A DNA stretch of 64,000 nucleotides, taken from assembly GCF_016773205.1 (NCBI RefSeq), contig NZ_JAETWB010000006.1, positions 186,001 to 250,000 on the forward strand. The letters run 5' to 3'. Under the pieces are notes generated by a model that saw only the letters and a program-made list of their open reading frames with translations, was not told where the DNA came from and made no database searches. Numbering within the stretch: the stretch's first letter is position 1; the number at the start of each line of letters is the position of its first letter. The DNA is from Belnapia arida (lineage in GTDB: Bacteria; Pseudomonadota; Alphaproteobacteria; Acetobacterales; Acetobacteraceae). The position numbers were made by a program, and so were the translations under genes. Positions 34,622 to 44,370 of this stretch are shown in pieces.

Positions 34622-35902
34622 CTACCCCTCCGCTACCTCGTGAAGCACCTGCGCCAGCACCCGGGCCCCCGCCGCCAGCTGGGCCGGCGAGGAATATTCG
34701 GCCGGGTTGTGGCTGATCCCCTTGCGGCTCGGGACGAAGATCATCCCGCTCGGGCAAAGCGGCACCATGAACTGCGCGTCGTGAAATGCGCCCGAGGGCA
34801 TCTGCAGCGCGCGCAGCCCCTGCGCCGCGGCACCGCGCGACACAGCCTCCGTCACCATGGGAGCGAACTCCACCGGCAGGGCGTGGAAGCGCTCCGTCAC
34901 CGTCACCTCGCAGCACTGGACGGCGGCGCGGATGGTGGGCTCGATGGCGTCGCCGCGGGCCGCCAGCACGGCGGCCGAGGGATGGCGGAAGTCGATGGTG
35001 AAGCGCACCCGCTCCGCCACGCTGTTGGAGCTGTTGGGGTGGACCTCGATCCGCGCCACGGTGAAGCGCAGCACATCGGTCGGGTCGTCCATCAGCGCGT
35101 TCAGGGCGGTGATGGCGCGCAGCATGTCCTGCACCGCATCCCGCCGCGTGGACAGCGGCGCGGTTCCGGCATGGGCGCTCTCGCCGCGCAGCTCCACCAG
35201 GAACCACCGGCTGCCTTGGATGCCGGTGACGACGCCGATGTCGAAGCCCTCCGTCTCCAGCCGCGGCCCCTGCTCGATATGCGCCTCGACATAGGCGTGC
35301 GGCGCCGGGCCCTCGACCACGCCGAGCGGGCGGCGCGGCAGGTCGGCCTCGAGCGTGAGCTGCTCGCGGAGCGCATCGCCGAAGCGGATGCCCTCGCCAT
35401 CCTCCACCGCGTCCCAGGTGCCGGGCGCGCTGTGGCCGGCATAGGCCATGCTGCCCATGCAGCCGGGGGCGAAGCGGCCGCCCTCCTCATTGGTCCAGGC
35501 GACCAGCTCGACCGGGCGGCGGGGGGTGATGCCGCTCTCGCGCAGCGCCTGGATCGCCTCCAGCCCCGCGAGGACGCCCCAAATGCCGTCGAACCGGCCG
35601 CCCGCCGGCTGGCTGTCCATATGGCTGCCGGTCAACACGGGGGCGAGGCCGGGCTCCCGCCCTTCGAGGCGGAGGAAGAGGTTGCCGAGCGCGTCGATGG
35701 AGGGGGCAAGGCCGATTGCCCTGCCCCAGCCGATCAGCAGGCGGCGGGCCTCACGGTCGAGGGGCGAGAGGCAGGGGCGGTTGACGCCGGGGGAGCCGTC
35801 GGCGCCGGTGATGGCGCCGAGGCGGGCCATCTGCATCAACCGGTCCCATTGGCGCTGCTCGCTCACCGCGGCGACCAGATTCGGCGCGACCGTTCCGCTC
35901 AT
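34622..35902 (-). CDS. M20-family amidohydrolase (allantoate amidohydrolase/N-carbamoyl-L-amino-acid hydrolase)
   Basis: 426-aa dimetal M20/M28 hydrolase of the hydantoinase/carbamoylase group. Metal ligands are visible: TGSHMDSQPAGGRFDG (His, Asp), AWTNEEGGRF (Glu-Glu) and YVEAHIEQG (His, Glu), with the dimerisation domain AHAGTAPLSTRRDA and the C-terminal His in GISHNPAEYS. It would release ammonia or carbamate from allantoate, ureidoglycolate or N-carbamoyl amino acids. Divergent 5-hydroxyisourate hydrolase 97 bp away supports a ureide/purine role. Start 35902 (MSGTVAPNL) rather than the 19-codon longer frame. Confidence 0.9.
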   Translation of the reverse strand: MSGTVAPNLVAAVSEQRQWDRLMQMARLGAITGADGSPGVNRPCLSPLDREARRLLIGWGRAIGLAPSIDALGNLFLRLEGREPGLAPVLTGSHMDSQPAGGRFDGIWGVLAGLEAIQALRESGITPRRPVELVAWTNEEGGRFAPGCMGSMAYAGHSAPGTWDAVEDGEGIRFGDALREQLTLEADLPRRPLGVVEGPAPHAYVEAHIEQGPRLETEGFDIGVVTGIQGSRWFLVELRGESAHAGTAPLSTRRDAVQDMLRAITALNALMDDPTDVLRFTVARIEVHPNSSNSVAERVRFTIDFRHPSAAVLAARGDAIEPTIRAAVQCCEVTVTERFHALPVEFAPMVTEAVSRGAAAQGLRALQMPSGAFHDAQFMVPLCPSGMIFVPSRKGISHNPAEYSSPAQLAAGARVLAQVLHEVAEG

Positions 35903-35999
35903 CGTCCCACCCCTTCTCCCTTGGCAGGGGACAAACCGCAGGCGGCGGGGTGGCGTCAAGCCGTGCTAGACCGCGCTCCGCAACGACGGGGGATGGGCG

Positions 36000-36347
36000 A
36001 TGGCGGGGTATCTCAGCACGCATGTGCTGAACACGGCGGAAGGGGTGCCAGGGGCCGGCATCGCGGTGGAGCTGTGGCGGCTGGAGCCGGCGCCGGTGCT
36101 CGTCGCCCGCACGGTGACGACGGTGGATGGGCGGAATCGGGATGCCTTCTACCCGGAGGGGGCGGGGTTCGTCGCGGGGCTGCATGAGCTGCGCTTCGGC
36201 ATCGGCGCCTATTTCGCCGGGCGAGGGCCAGGCGCCGCCTTCTATGATGTGGTGCCGGTGCGGGTGCGGCTCGAGGCGGGCCAGGGGCATTACCATGTGC
36301 CGCTGCTCTGCTCGCCCTTCGGCTACACAACCTACCGGGGGTCCTGA
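36000..36347 (+). CDS. uraH: 5-hydroxyisourate hydrolase
   Basis: 115-aa transthyretin-like enzyme that opens 5-hydroxyisourate in urate degradation. Diagnostic ends are present: N-terminal LSTHVLNTAEGVPGAGI and C-terminal HYHVPLLCSPFGYTTYRGS, the YRGS tetrapeptide being the family signature, with catalytic His in STHVLN and HYHVPLL and an Arg in the domain. Full length. The ribosome site is modest. It is divergent from the ureide amidohydrolase, so the two probably share regulation and act in the same catabolic route. The OHCU decarboxylase (uraD) is not in the window. Confidence 0.95.
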   Translation: MAGYLSTHVLNTAEGVPGAGIAVELWRLEPAPVLVARTVTTVDGRNRDAFYPEGAGFVAGLHELRFGIGAYFAGRGPGAAFYDVVPVRVRLEAGQGHYHVPLLCSPFGYTTYRGS

Positions 36348-36379
36348 GCGTTCCGCCTGCTTCGGCGAGGGAGGCAGGC

Positions 36380-36787
36380 ATGACGGAGCGGGAGGAATTG
36401 CTCGCGGCGGTCGGCCGGGGCGATGCGGTGGCGGTCGGCGGGCTGCTCGATGCGGCGCCTGGCTTGGCCGCGCCGCGTGGCGGGCATGCGGATGATCCAG
36501 TGGCGCTGGCGGCCCGGCTCGGCCATCTCACCGTGCTGCGGCTGCTGCTGGAGCGTGGCGGCCAGGGCGAGCCGGAGGGCGACCCGCGCGAGGCACCGAC
36601 GGCGCTGATGCAGGCGGCCGCGGCGGGGCGGCAGGAAGCGATCGCGCTGCTGCTGGAATTCGGGGCCGACCCGGCGCTGCGCGACCGCGAGGGGCGGAGC
36701 GCCGCGGATTACGCGACGGAGGCCGGCCATGCCGACCTCGCCCGGCGCCTCTATACCGATGCGGAAACGGAACGCCTGATCTGGTAG
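36380..36787 (+). CDS. Ankyrin-repeat protein
   Basis: 135 aa. Three ankyrin repeats are visible: an N-terminal half-repeat ([23 protein letters not shown]), [22 protein letters not shown], and [32 protein letters not shown], followed by a cap ([19 protein letters not shown]). No signal or TM; a cytosolic protein-binding module. It lies 33 bp downstream of uraH on the same strand and may be co-transcribed, but the partner is unknown. Confidence 0.9.
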   Translation: MTEREELLAAVGRGDAVAVGGLLDAAPGLAAPRGGHADDPVALAARLGHLTVLRLLLERGGQGEPEGDPREAPTALMQAAAAGRQEAIALLLEFGADPALRDREGRSAADYATEAGHADLARRLYTDAETERLIW

Positions 36788-36845
36788 CGGAACGCTCGCC
36801 CGGTTGCTGCGTAGCGCAGGTATCGCAACAACCGGAGTGGGACCG

Positions 36846-37445
36846 ATGGCGCGCATCCTCGTGCTGTATTACTCGATGTATGGCCATGTGGAGACGATGG
36901 CAGGCGCCGTGGCCGAGGGCGCCCGCGGCGCCGGGGCCACGGTGACGGTCAAGCGGGTGCCGGAGCTGGCGCCGCGAGAGGTGCTGGAGAAAGCGGGCGC
37001 CAAGCTCGACCAGGCGGCGCCCGAGGCCTCGCCACAGGAGCTGGACCAGTACGATGCCATCATCCTCGGCTGCCCAACCCGGTATGGGCGGATGGCGGCG
37101 CAGATGGCGCAGTTCTGGGATCAGACGGGCGGGCTTTGGGCACGCGGGGCGCTCATCGGCAAGGTCGCCAGCGGCTTCACCTCCACCGCCAGCCAGCATG
37201 GCGGGCAGGAGACGACGCTGATGGCGATGCACACCATGGTCCTGCACCACGGCATGGTCGTCGTCGGCCTGCCCTATTCGGCGCCCGGGCTGACGCGGCT
37301 CGACGAGGTCAGCGGCGGCAGCCCCTATGGCGCGACGACCATCGCCGGCGGCAAGGGCGAGCGGCAGCCGAGCGCCAACGAGCTGGAGATGGCGAGCTTC
37401 CAGGGCCGGCACGTGGCGGAGATCACAGCCAAGCTGTTCGGCTGA
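36846..37445 (+). CDS. wrbA: NAD(P)H:quinone oxidoreductase, WrbA
   Basis: 199-aa flavodoxin-like FMN enzyme that reduces quinones by two electrons and protects against redox cycling. Hallmarks are [16 protein letters not shown] at the N-terminus (FMN phosphate loop), [24 protein letters not shown], and [16 protein letters not shown], followed by the LPYSAPGL segment typical of WrbA. Full length. Start 36846 has GGAGTGGGA at the right distance. The gene converges on the chemoreceptor, with an inverted repeat between them. Confidence 0.95.
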   Translation: MARILVLYYSMYGHVETMAGAVAEGARGAGATVTVKRVPELAPREVLEKAGAKLDQAAPEASPQELDQYDAIILGCPTRYGRMAAQMAQFWDQTGGLWARGALIGKVASGFTSTASQHGGQETTLMAMHTMVLHHGMVVVGLPYSAPGLTRLDEVSGGSPYGATTIAGGKGERQPSANELEMASFQGRHVAEITAKLFG

Positions 37446-37454
37446 AGCGGCACC

Positions 37455-37482
37455 CCCGGCCGGATGATCGCATCCAGCCGGG
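37455..37482. terminator. Likely bidirectional terminator between wrbA and chemoreceptor genes
   Basis: Stem of 12 bp with one mismatch, CCCGGCcGGATG / CATCCaGCCGGG, around an ATCG tetraloop. It lies between two convergent stops (37445 and 37497). No long T run on either side, so strength is uncertain. Confidence 0.5.
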
Positions 37483-37496
37483 TTGCGACTTCGACA

Positions 37497-39194
37497 TCAG
37501 GCGGCGCGAAGCTGCCCAAGCGTGTCGCCCAGGGCGCGTCTGAGGGCTTCCGCCTGTTCGGCCAGGGTGGCGGAGGTTGCCTGCACCTGGCTGGCGGCGC
37601 CGCCGGTCTCGCCGGCTGCGGCGGTGACGCCGTCGATGGCCCCGGCGATGGCCGCGGTGCCGGCCGCCGCCTGCTGCACGTTCTGGGCGATGTCCCGCGT
37701 TGCCGCGCCCTGCTCCTCCACCGCTGCGGCGATGGCCGCGGTGACCTCGTTGATGGCGCCGATGCTGTCGCGGATCACGCCGATATCGGTGGTCGCCTGG
37801 CGGGTGGCGGCCTGCATCGACTGGATCTGGGCGGCGATGTTCCCGGTGGCTTGGGCTGTCTGGTTGGCCAGCGCCTTGACCTCGCTCGCCACCACGGCAA
37901 AGCCCTTGCCGGCCTCGCCGGCTCGCGCCGCCTCGATCGTTGCGTTCAGCGCCAAGAGGTTGGTCTGGCCGGCGATGCTGTCGATAAGCCGGGTCACCTC
38001 GCTGATCCTTGCCGCGGCTTCGTTCAGGTTGGCGACCGTCGCATTGGTGCGGTTGGCCTGATCGGCGGCGCTGGCCGCCATGCGCGCGCTTTCGGCGACC
38101 TGCCGGCTGATCTCGGCGACCGAGGCCGCCAGTTCCTCGGTCGCCGCGGCGACCGTGTTGACGTTGCCGCTCGCCTCCTGCGTGGCGCCGCTGACCGTGC
38201 CGGCCCGCTCGCTGGTGCCGTCGGCGATGGCGACCATGGAGGTCGCGGCGGCGTTGAGCTCGGCCGCCGCAGAGGCGATGTGCTCGGTGACGCCGCCGAT
38301 GCTGGCCTCGAGGCCGGAGGCGAGGCTGACGAGGCCGGCCTTGCGTTCCTCCTCGGCCCGCTGCTTGGCTGCCTCCTGTCCGGCGCGGAGTGTTTCGGCC
38401 TCCTGCAGGCTGGTGGCGAAGCCCTGGAGGGCGCGGGCCATGCTGCCGATCTCGTCGTGGCGGTCGGCATCGCCGATCGGGGCGGCGAGGTCGCCGCCGG
38501 CGAGCCGCTGCATGGCGCCCTGCAGGCGGCCGAAGGGCCGGATCACGGTGAGGCGGGCCATCCAGAGGCCGAGCCCGAGGCTGAGCAGGATGCCGGCACC
38601 GAGGACCGTGACGGCGGTCCAGACGATGGACTGGGCGTCCCTGGTCAGCGCCGCGGACTTCGCGGTGGCCGAGGCGAGCAGGGCCGTCGTCATCTCCCTG
38701 CTCGTTTCGCGCAGTTGAGTGATCTGAGTGAAGAACTCCGCCCGCAGCAGAGCCATCGCCTCGGCGCTGCGCCCTGCTTGCAGCATGGCGATGCCACGCA
38801 GCCCGGTTGCGCGCAGAGCCTCGAACTCGCGCTCGATGCCAGTGAGGGTCGCGGCATGCGGCGTTCCCTCCACGGCCGCCCGGAGCGCCGCGGCACGCTC
38901 CGCGAAGGTCGGCCCGATGGCCTCCAGGTCCTTCGCTGACTGGGCGATATTCGCCGCTTCAGGCACCGCGAAGGCCCGCCAGAGCGCACGGGGCATGTCG
39001 ACGATCGTGACGTTGACCCGGGTGGCATGGGTTGCGCCCTGGCTGTCCCGTGCGAGCAGGCTGGCATAGGCAGCATCGAGCGTGACCAGGGAGCGGCTGA
39101 CGAAGCCGCCGGCTCCGAGCGCCACCAGGGCCATCACGGCCAAGGGTAGCATGACCTTGAAGGATAAGCGGGCATGACGGAAGGCGTTCAGCAT
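37497..39194 (-). CDS. Methyl-accepting chemotaxis protein
   Basis: 565 aa. N-terminal TM at about 14-34 ([17 protein letters not shown]), an alpha-helical periplasmic sensor domain of about 150 residues, a second TM near 190-210 ([20 protein letters not shown]), a HAMP linker, then a long coiled-coil signalling domain with the invariant hairpin [23 protein letters not shown] that binds CheA/CheW. The ligand is unknown. No C-terminal CheR-docking pentapeptide (it ends QLRAA). No chemotaxis genes are adjacent, so it is a stand-alone receptor. It is divergent from the EF-G gene across 220 bp. Confidence 0.93.
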   Translation of the reverse strand: MLNAFRHARLSFKVMLPLAVMALVALGAGGFVSRSLVTLDAAYASLLARDSQGATHATRVNVTIVDMPRALWRAFAVPEAANIAQSAKDLEAIGPTFAERAAALRAAVEGTPHAATLTGIEREFEALRATGLRGIAMLQAGRSAEAMALLRAEFFTQITQLRETSREMTTALLASATAKSAALTRDAQSIVWTAVTVLGAGILLSLGLGLWMARLTVIRPFGRLQGAMQRLAGGDLAAPIGDADRHDEIGSMARALQGFATSLQEAETLRAGQEAAKQRAEEERKAGLVSLASGLEASIGGVTEHIASAAAELNAAATSMVAIADGTSERAGTVSGATQEASGNVNTVAAATEELAASVAEISRQVAESARMAASAADQANRTNATVANLNEAAARISEVTRLIDSIAGQTNLLALNATIEAARAGEAGKGFAVVASEVKALANQTAQATGNIAAQIQSMQAATRQATTDIGVIRDSIGAINEVTAAIAAAVEEQGAATRDIAQNVQQAAAGTAAIAGAIDGVTAAAGETGGAASQVQATSATLAEQAEALRRALGDTLGQLRAA

Positions 39195-39414
39195 GACGGT
39201 ATCCGATGCTGCGGCCCGGGAATTCGAACCGATCAGGTTTCATAACGCCTTTGTGATTGTCATCCGGTTAATGGCGCCTTGCGCGAAACCCGCTTGCAAA
39301 ACCGGGCTGGAGGGGGCATCTCCCCCGCGATACCAGACCGATTGAGTGAGATCTCGGCGGGCGGTGCGGAAAGCGATCCGCGGCCGGGCCCGCTTTTGCC
39401 TATGGAGGCCCATC

Positions 39415-41496
39415 GTGGCACGCACCCCGCTCGACCGTATCCGCAACATCGGGATCACCGCGCATATCGACGCGGGCAAGACCACGACGACCGAGCGGAT
39501 CCTCTACTACACCGGCAAGTCGCATCGGATCGGCGAGGTCCATGACGGCAACACCACGACCGACTACATGGAGCAGGAGCGCGAGCGGGGGATCACCATC
39601 ACCTCGGCCGCCGTGACCGCCGTGTGGAAGGACCACCGGATCAACATCATCGACACGCCCGGCCACATCGATTTCAACATCGAGGTGAACCGCAGCCTGC
39701 GCGTGCTCGACGGCGCCGTGTTCATCATCGAGGGCGTGGCCGGCGTGCAGCCGCAGTCCGAGACCAACTGGCGCCTGGCTGACCGCTACAACGTCCCCCG
39801 GCTGATCTTCATCAACAAGCTCGACCGCACCGGCGCCGACTTCTACCGCGCCGCGGCGACGCTGACCGAGAAGCTCGGCATCACCTGGATCGCGCTGCAG
39901 CTGCCGATCGGCATCGAGGACACCTTCAAGGGCGTCGTCGACCTGGTCGAGATGAAGGCGATCATCTGGGAAGGCGACGAGCTCGGCGCCGCCTACCACT
40001 ATGAGGAGATCCCGGAGGATCTGAAGGAGAAGGCGGCCGAGTACCGCCAGCTCCTGCTCGATACCGCGCTGAGCGTCGACGACGCCGGCATGGAGGAGTA
40101 TTTCGACAAGGGCGACGTCTCGGTCGAGACGCTGAAGCGCGCCATCAAGCGCGGCACCATCGACGGTACCTTCCGCCCGGTGATGTGCGGCACCGCCTTC
40201 AAGAACAAGGGCGTGCAGCCGCTGCTGGACGGCGTGCTCGACTACCTGCCGAGCCCGATCGACATCCCCGGCATCAAGGTCGCCGCCGAGGAAGGCGAGG
40301 ACGAGACCGCCGACCGCCGCATCATCCCGGCCGACGAGACGCTGCCCTTCGCCGGCCTCGCCTTCAAGATCATCAACGACAAGTACGGCAACCTGACCTT
40401 CGTGCGCGTCTATGCCGGCGTGCTGAAGCAGGGCGACATGGTCATGAACACGACCAAGGGCCACCGCGAGCGTATCGGCCGCATGTTCCAGATGCATGCC
40501 GACAAGCGCGAGGAAATCAAGGAGGTCACCGCCGGCGACATCGCCGCCTTCGTCGGGCTGAAGGACACCGGCACGGGTGACACGCTGGCCGACCAGGCGG
40601 ACCCGGTGGTGCTGGAGCGCATGGCCTTCCCGATCCCGGTCATCGACATCTCGGTCGAGCCGAAGACGAAGGAAGGCGTCGAGAAGATGACGCTCGGCCT
40701 GCAGAAGCTGGCCGGCGAGGACCCCTCGCTGCGCCTCAAGACCGACCAGGAGACGGGCCAGACCATCCTCTCCGGCATGGGCGAGCTGCATCTCGAGATC
40801 ATCATCGACCGGCTGCGCCGTGAGTACGGCGTCGACGCCCATATCGGCGCGCCGCAGGTGGCCTATCGCGAGACGATCACCAAGAGCCACACCGAGACCT
40901 ACACCCACAAGAAGCAGTCGGGCGGCTCGGGCCAGTACGCCGAGGTGAAGATCACCTTCGAGCCGAAGGAGCGGAACACCGGCATCGAGTTCTCGAACTC
41001 GGTGGTCGGCGGCGCGGTGCCGAAGGAGTACATCCCGGCGGTCGACAAGGGCATCAAGGTGCAGGCCGATACCGGCGTGCTCGCGGGTTTCCCGACCGTC
41101 GACTTCAAGTACAGCCTGGTGGACGGCAAGTACCACGACGTCGACTCCTCGGCGCTCGCCTTCGAGATCGCCGCCAAGGCCTGCTTCCGCGAGGGCATGA
41201 AGAAGGCCGGCCCGGTCATCCTCGAGCCGATCATGGACGTGGAGGTCACCACCCCGCAGGATCATGTCGGCGACGTGGTGGGCGACCTCAACCGCCGCCG
41301 TGGCGTGATCCAGAGCCAGGACATGGCCGGCACCTCGGTCATCGTGCGCGCGCATGTGCCGCTGAAGGAGATGTTCGGCTACATCTCCAACCTGCGGGGC
41401 ATGACCAAGGGGCGTGCGTCCTTCTCGATGCAGTTCCACCACTACGATCCCGTGCCGCGCAACGTGGCGGACGAGATCATGAAGAACAGCGCCTGA
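39415..41496 (+). CDS. fusA: Elongation factor G, stand-alone copy
   Basis: 693-aa translocase GTPase of the ribosome. All five domains are present: G1 HIDAGKTT, switch II DTPGH, NKLD, then domains II-V with [14 protein letters not shown] and YGYISNLRG-like [24 protein letters not shown] start 39415 has TATGGAGGCCC upstream. The usual str operon neighbours (rpsL, rpsG, tuf) are absent, and positions normally near-invariant in the main EF-G differ ([10 protein letters not shown] for [21 protein letters not shown] for FVNKMDRMGAD). This suggests a second EF-G, but it could be the only copy in a rearranged genome. Confidence 0.95.
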   Translation: MARTPLDRIRNIGITAHIDAGKTTTTERILYYTGKSHRIGEVHDGNTTTDYMEQERERGITITSAAVTAVWKDHRINIIDTPGHIDFNIEVNRSLRVLDGAVFIIEGVAGVQPQSETNWRLADRYNVPRLIFINKLDRTGADFYRAAATLTEKLGITWIALQLPIGIEDTFKGVVDLVEMKAIIWEGDELGAAYHYEEIPEDLKEKAAEYRQLLLDTALSVDDAGMEEYFDKGDVSVETLKRAIKRGTIDGTFRPVMCGTAFKNKGVQPLLDGVLDYLPSPIDIPGIKVAAEEGEDETADRRIIPADETLPFAGLAFKIINDKYGNLTFVRVYAGVLKQGDMVMNTTKGHRERIGRMFQMHADKREEIKEVTAGDIAAFVGLKDTGTGDTLADQADPVVLERMAFPIPVIDISVEPKTKEGVEKMTLGLQKLAGEDPSLRLKTDQETGQTILSGMGELHLEIIIDRLRREYGVDAHIGAPQVAYRETITKSHTETYTHKKQSGGSGQYAEVKITFEPKERNTGIEFSNSVVGGAVPKEYIPAVDKGIKVQADTGVLAGFPTVDFKYSLVDGKYHDVDSSALAFEIAAKACFREGMKKAGPVILEPIMDVEVTTPQDHVGDVVGDLNRRRGVIQSQDMAGTSVIVRAHVPLKEMFGYISNLRGMTKGRASFSMQFHHYDPVPRNVADEIMKNSA

Positions 41497-41525
41497 TTCC
41501 ACTCCACAGGGTCCGGCAGGCCGGC

Positions 41526-41562
41526 GGCGCGGGGGGCAACCCCCGCGCCGTTTGCTTTTCTT
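41526..41562 (+). terminator. Rho-independent terminator of the EF-G gene
   Basis: Perfect 10-bp GC stem GGCGCGGGGG (41526-41535) / CCCCCGCGCC (41540-41549) with a GCAA tetraloop, followed by G and a T-rich run (TTTGCTTTTCTT). It lies 30 bases after the EF-G stop codon and before HldE. The clearest terminator in the window. Confidence 0.9.
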
Positions 41563-41590
41563 AAGCGCGGCAGGGGATTATGCCCCTGCC

Positions 41591-43027
41591 ATGCTCGACT
41601 TCAGCGCCCTCCGCATCCTCGTCCTCGGCGATGCCATGCTCGACCGCTTCCTCTATGGCGAGGTGGAGCGCATCTCGCCCGAGGCGCCGGTGCCGGTGCT
41701 GCGCCAGCGCCGGCTGATGGCGATGCCGGGCGGTGCCGGCAACGTCGCGCGCAACATCACCGCGCTCGGCGGAAGGGCGGTGCTTGTCGGGCTGCTGGGC
41801 CGGGATGCGGCAGCGGCGGAGTTCCGCGCCCTGCTAGGCGCCGATCCGGGGATCGAGGACCGGATGGTGGAGAGCGCCGGGCGGCCGACCATCTGCAAGA
41901 TGCGCATTATTGCCGGTACCCAGCAGGTGGTCCGCGTCGACGACGAGGCCACCAGCCCGGCCGAGCCGGCGGAGGCCGAGGCGATGCTGGCGGCGGTGCG
42001 GGCCGCCCTGCCCGGCTGCCAGGCGATGATCCTCTCCGACTATGCCAAGGGCGTGCTGTCGCCGCCGGTGATCGCCGAGGCGATCGCGGCGGCGCGGACC
42101 CAGGGCATCCCCGTGCTGGTCGATCCGAAGAGCGAGGATTTCCGCATCTATCGCGGCGCCGATTGCGTGAAGCCGAATGCGCGGGAGCTGGCGCGGGCGA
42201 CGCGCATGCCGGTCGGCACCGGGGCGGAGGTGGCGGCGGCCGCCGAGTGGGTGATGGCGGAGGCGGGGCTCGCCGCGCTGCTCTGTACGCGGGCCGGGCA
42301 TGGCATGGTGCTGGTCCGCGCCGGCGCCGGGGCGACGAGCGTGCCGGCCCTGGCGCGGGAGGTCTTCGACGTCTCGGGTGCCGGGGACACGGTGATCGCA
42401 ACCCTCGCCCTGGTCCATGCTTCCGGCCAGCCGCTGGAGGAGGCGATGCGCATCGCCAATGCGGCGGCCGGCATCGTCGTCGGCAAGCTCGGCACGGCGA
42501 CGGTTGGCGTCGACGAGCTCACGCATGCGCTGCGGGCCGAGAGCGGCTCCGCACCGGACGAGGGTGCGCTGCTCGACCGGGAGGCGGCGCGGCGGCTGGT
42601 CGCCGAATGGCGGGCGCATGGGCTGCGGGTCGGCTTCACCAACGGCGTCTTCGACATCCTGCATGCCGGGCACGTGGCCTCGCTGCGGGCGGCGCGGCGG
42701 CGCTGCGACCGGCTGGTGGTGGCGCTCAATGCGGATGCGAGCGTCCGGCGGCTCAAGGGGGCGACGCGGCCGGTCAATCCGCTGGCCGACCGCGCGGCGG
42801 TGGTGGCGGGCCTCGCCTCGGTCGATGCGGTGCTCGCCTTCGAGGAGGATACGCCGATCGAGCTGATCCGGCTGCTGCTGCCGGATGTGCTGATGAAGGG
42901 TGGCGACTACACGAAGGAGACGGTGGCCGGCGCGGCCGAGGTCGAGGCGGCAGGCGGCCAGGTGGTGTTGCTCGACCTGCTGCCGGGGCGCTCAACGACG
43001 GGGATCATCGCGCGGGCCAAATCCTAG
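41591..43027 (+). CDS. hldE: Bifunctional heptose-7-phosphate kinase/heptose-1-phosphate adenylyltransferase
   Basis: 478 aa, two fused domains. Residues 1-320 are a PfkB-type kinase (LGDAMLDRFLYGEVERISPEAPVPV, GGAGNVARN, and VSGAGDTVIATLAL with the catalytic Asp) that makes D-glycero-D-manno-heptose 1,7-bisphosphate. Residues 345-478 are a nucleotidyltransferase (GFTNGVFDILHAGHVASL with the HxGH motif; LPDVLMKGGDYTKET) that makes ADP-heptose for LPS inner core. Full length and intact. Start ATG 41591 fits the family N-terminus; the 13 extra codons upstream overlap the terminator region. Confidence 0.96.
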   Translation: MLDFSALRILVLGDAMLDRFLYGEVERISPEAPVPVLRQRRLMAMPGGAGNVARNITALGGRAVLVGLLGRDAAAAEFRALLGADPGIEDRMVESAGRPTICKMRIIAGTQQVVRVDDEATSPAEPAEAEAMLAAVRAALPGCQAMILSDYAKGVLSPPVIAEAIAAARTQGIPVLVDPKSEDFRIYRGADCVKPNARELARATRMPVGTGAEVAAAAEWVMAEAGLAALLCTRAGHGMVLVRAGAGATSVPALAREVFDVSGAGDTVIATLALVHASGQPLEEAMRIANAAAGIVVGKLGTATVGVDELTHALRAESGSAPDEGALLDREAARRLVAEWRAHGLRVGFTNGVFDILHAGHVASLRAARRRCDRLVVALNADASVRRLKGATRPVNPLADRAAVVAGLASVDAVLAFEEDTPIELIRLLLPDVLMKGGDYTKETVAGAAEVEAAGGQVVLLDLLPGRSTTGIIARAKS

Positions 43028-43132
43028 AGTAGACCCCGATCAGATGGAATCACCTGATCGCAGTGATTTGTTCGCCAGAACAACAAGCTAGAGCGGCGTC
43101 CGTGAGCCTGTGCGAACGGGAACCGCTCTAGC
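43022..43132. repeat. Palindrome-rich intergenic element
   Basis: Two nested inverted repeats between convergent genes: GATCAG (43038-43043) with CTGATC (43054-43059), and GCTAGAGCGG (43087-43096) with CCGCTCTAGC (43123-43132), plus a stray CTAGAG at 43024. The right arm contains the stop codon of the MaoC gene. The makeup resembles the short extragenic palindromic repeats scattered in alphaproteobacterial genomes; I cannot confirm copy number here. It may also act as a bidirectional terminator. Confidence 0.6.
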
Positions 43133-43577
43133 GCTTCAGGAACACCGTCCCCAGCACGTCCAGCACCTTCGCCCCGTCCGCGACGCGCTGCGCGGTGAAG
43201 CGCAGCTTGGCGACGCCGCGGTCCGGCTTGCTGCGGCTCGGGGTCAGCTCCTCCACCACGCCGGTGACGTGCAGCACGTCGCCGGGCCGTACCGGGGCCG
43301 GCCATGCGATCTCCATCCCTGCCCCGCCCAGCGAGACCTTCGCCAGTACGCCGGTGCGGATCATGGTGGCGAAGGCGGCCGAGAGGGTGTGCAGGCCGGA
43401 GGCGATGAGGCCGCCGAAGGGTCCCTCCGCCGCTGCCGCCTCGTCTACATGGAAGGGCTGCGGGTCGAAGCGGCGGCCGAAATCGAGAATTTCGTCGCGC
43501 GTCATCTCCAGCGTCCCGAAGTCGAAGCGCTGGCCGACCGAAAGCTCGTCGAAGGAGGCAATGGGTGCGAGGCTCAC
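43128..43577 (-). CDS. MaoC-like (R)-specific enoyl-CoA hydratase/dehydratase
   Basis: 149-aa hot-dog fold hydratase. The active-site motif is visible as DPQPFHVDEAAAAEGPFGGLIASGLHTLS (catalytic Asp and His), with the C-terminal half LTPSRSKPDRGVAKLRFTAQ and TVFLKR typical of MaoC proteins. Probable role is hydration of a 2-enoyl-CoA. Start is GTG 43577, overlapping the upstream SDR stop (GTGA), so the hydratase and dehydrogenase are co-translated and may act in sequence on one acyl-CoA. Its TAG stop lies inside the palindromic element downstream. Confidence 0.9.
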   Translation of the reverse strand: MSLAPIASFDELSVGQRFDFGTLEMTRDEILDFGRRFDPQPFHVDEAAAAEGPFGGLIASGLHTLSAAFATMIRTGVLAKVSLGGAGMEIAWPAPVRPGDVLHVTGVVEELTPSRSKPDRGVAKLRFTAQRVADGAKVLDVLGTVFLKR

Positions 43578-44356
43578 GCCAGCACCTGCATGTCGCCGTC
43601 GACCGAGAGCGACTGGCCGCTGATCGTCGCGCCGAAGGGCGAGCAGAGGTAGAGCGCCATGTTGGCGATGTCCTGCGGCGTGACGTAGCAGCGGAGCGAG
43701 ACGGCGCGCAGCGCCTCCGCCTCCTGCTCGGTGAAGCTGCGGCCGTTCGCCTGAGCCTTGGCCTCGATGACGCGGCGGATGCGGTCGCCGGCGACGAGGC
43801 CTGGGAGGATGGCGTTCACCCGGATTCGCTCCGGCCCAAGCTCGATGGCGAGGGACTTGGTGAAGCCGACGACGCCCCACTTCGCCGCGGCATAGGGGCT
43901 GCGGAGGGGGAATCCAAAGCGCCCGGCGGCCGAGGAGAGGTTGACGATGGAGCCCCCGCCCGAGGCGCGCAGCGCCGGCACCGCGCGGCGGGCGCAGTGG
44001 AACATGGCCTCGAGGTCGATCTTCAGCGTGCGGCTCAGCGCCTCGGGCGTCACGTCCTCGACGCGGGCGGTGGGGCCGGCGATGCCGGCATTGTTCACCA
44101 GCACGTCAAGCCCGCCGAGATGGGCGATGGCGGCATCGACGAAGCCCTCACAGCCCTCGACGCTCTCCATATCGGCGAGCATCGAGGGATGGGGTGAAGC
44201 AGCCAGCGCCTCCCGGTCCACATCGCAGAGGAAGACCTTCGCGCCGCAGCTGGCGAAGCCGTCGGCCATGGCGCGGCCGATGCCGCCCGCGCCGGCGCTG
44301 ATCGCCACGCGCAATCCGTCGAGCCGCACCGTGAGCGGCGCCGTGTTGTCCTGCAT
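43574..44356 (-). CDS. SDR-family dehydrogenase/reductase
   Basis: 260-aa classical short-chain dehydrogenase. Cofactor glycine loop SAGAGGIGRAMA near residue 20, NNAGIAGP at about 88, catalytic Ser in NLSSAAGRFG and Tyr-X3-Lys in SPYAAAKWG. An Asp after the second strand (LCDVD) suggests NAD(H). The C-terminus ISGQSLSVDGDMQVLA is normal. Likely a 3-hydroxyacyl or 3-ketoacyl enzyme because it is coupled to a MaoC hydratase. ATG 44356 is chosen; the long open frame upstream is the shadow of the next gene. Confidence 0.9.
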   Translation of the reverse strand: MQDNTAPLTVRLDGLRVAISAGAGGIGRAMADGFASCGAKVFLCDVDREALAASPHPSMLADMESVEGCEGFVDAAIAHLGGLDVLVNNAGIAGPTARVEDVTPEALSRTLKIDLEAMFHCARRAVPALRASGGGSIVNLSSAAGRFGFPLRSPYAAAKWGVVGFTKSLAIELGPERIRVNAILPGLVAGDRIRRVIEAKAQANGRSFTEQEAEALRAVSLRCYVTPQDIANMALYLCSPFGATISGQSLSVDGDMQVLA

Positions 44357-44370
44357 CCTGTTTCCTTCCC

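Noticed and set aside
37464-38939. 491-codon plus-strand frame opposite the chemoreceptor
   Set aside because: Gly/Asp/Arg-rich shadow; the minus strand has a complete receptor with TM, HAMP and signalling hairpin.
39400-41502. 700-codon minus-strand open frame opposite the EF-G gene
   Set aside because: Antisense shadow of a highly expressed gene; composition rich in His, Asp and Leu without any family pattern.
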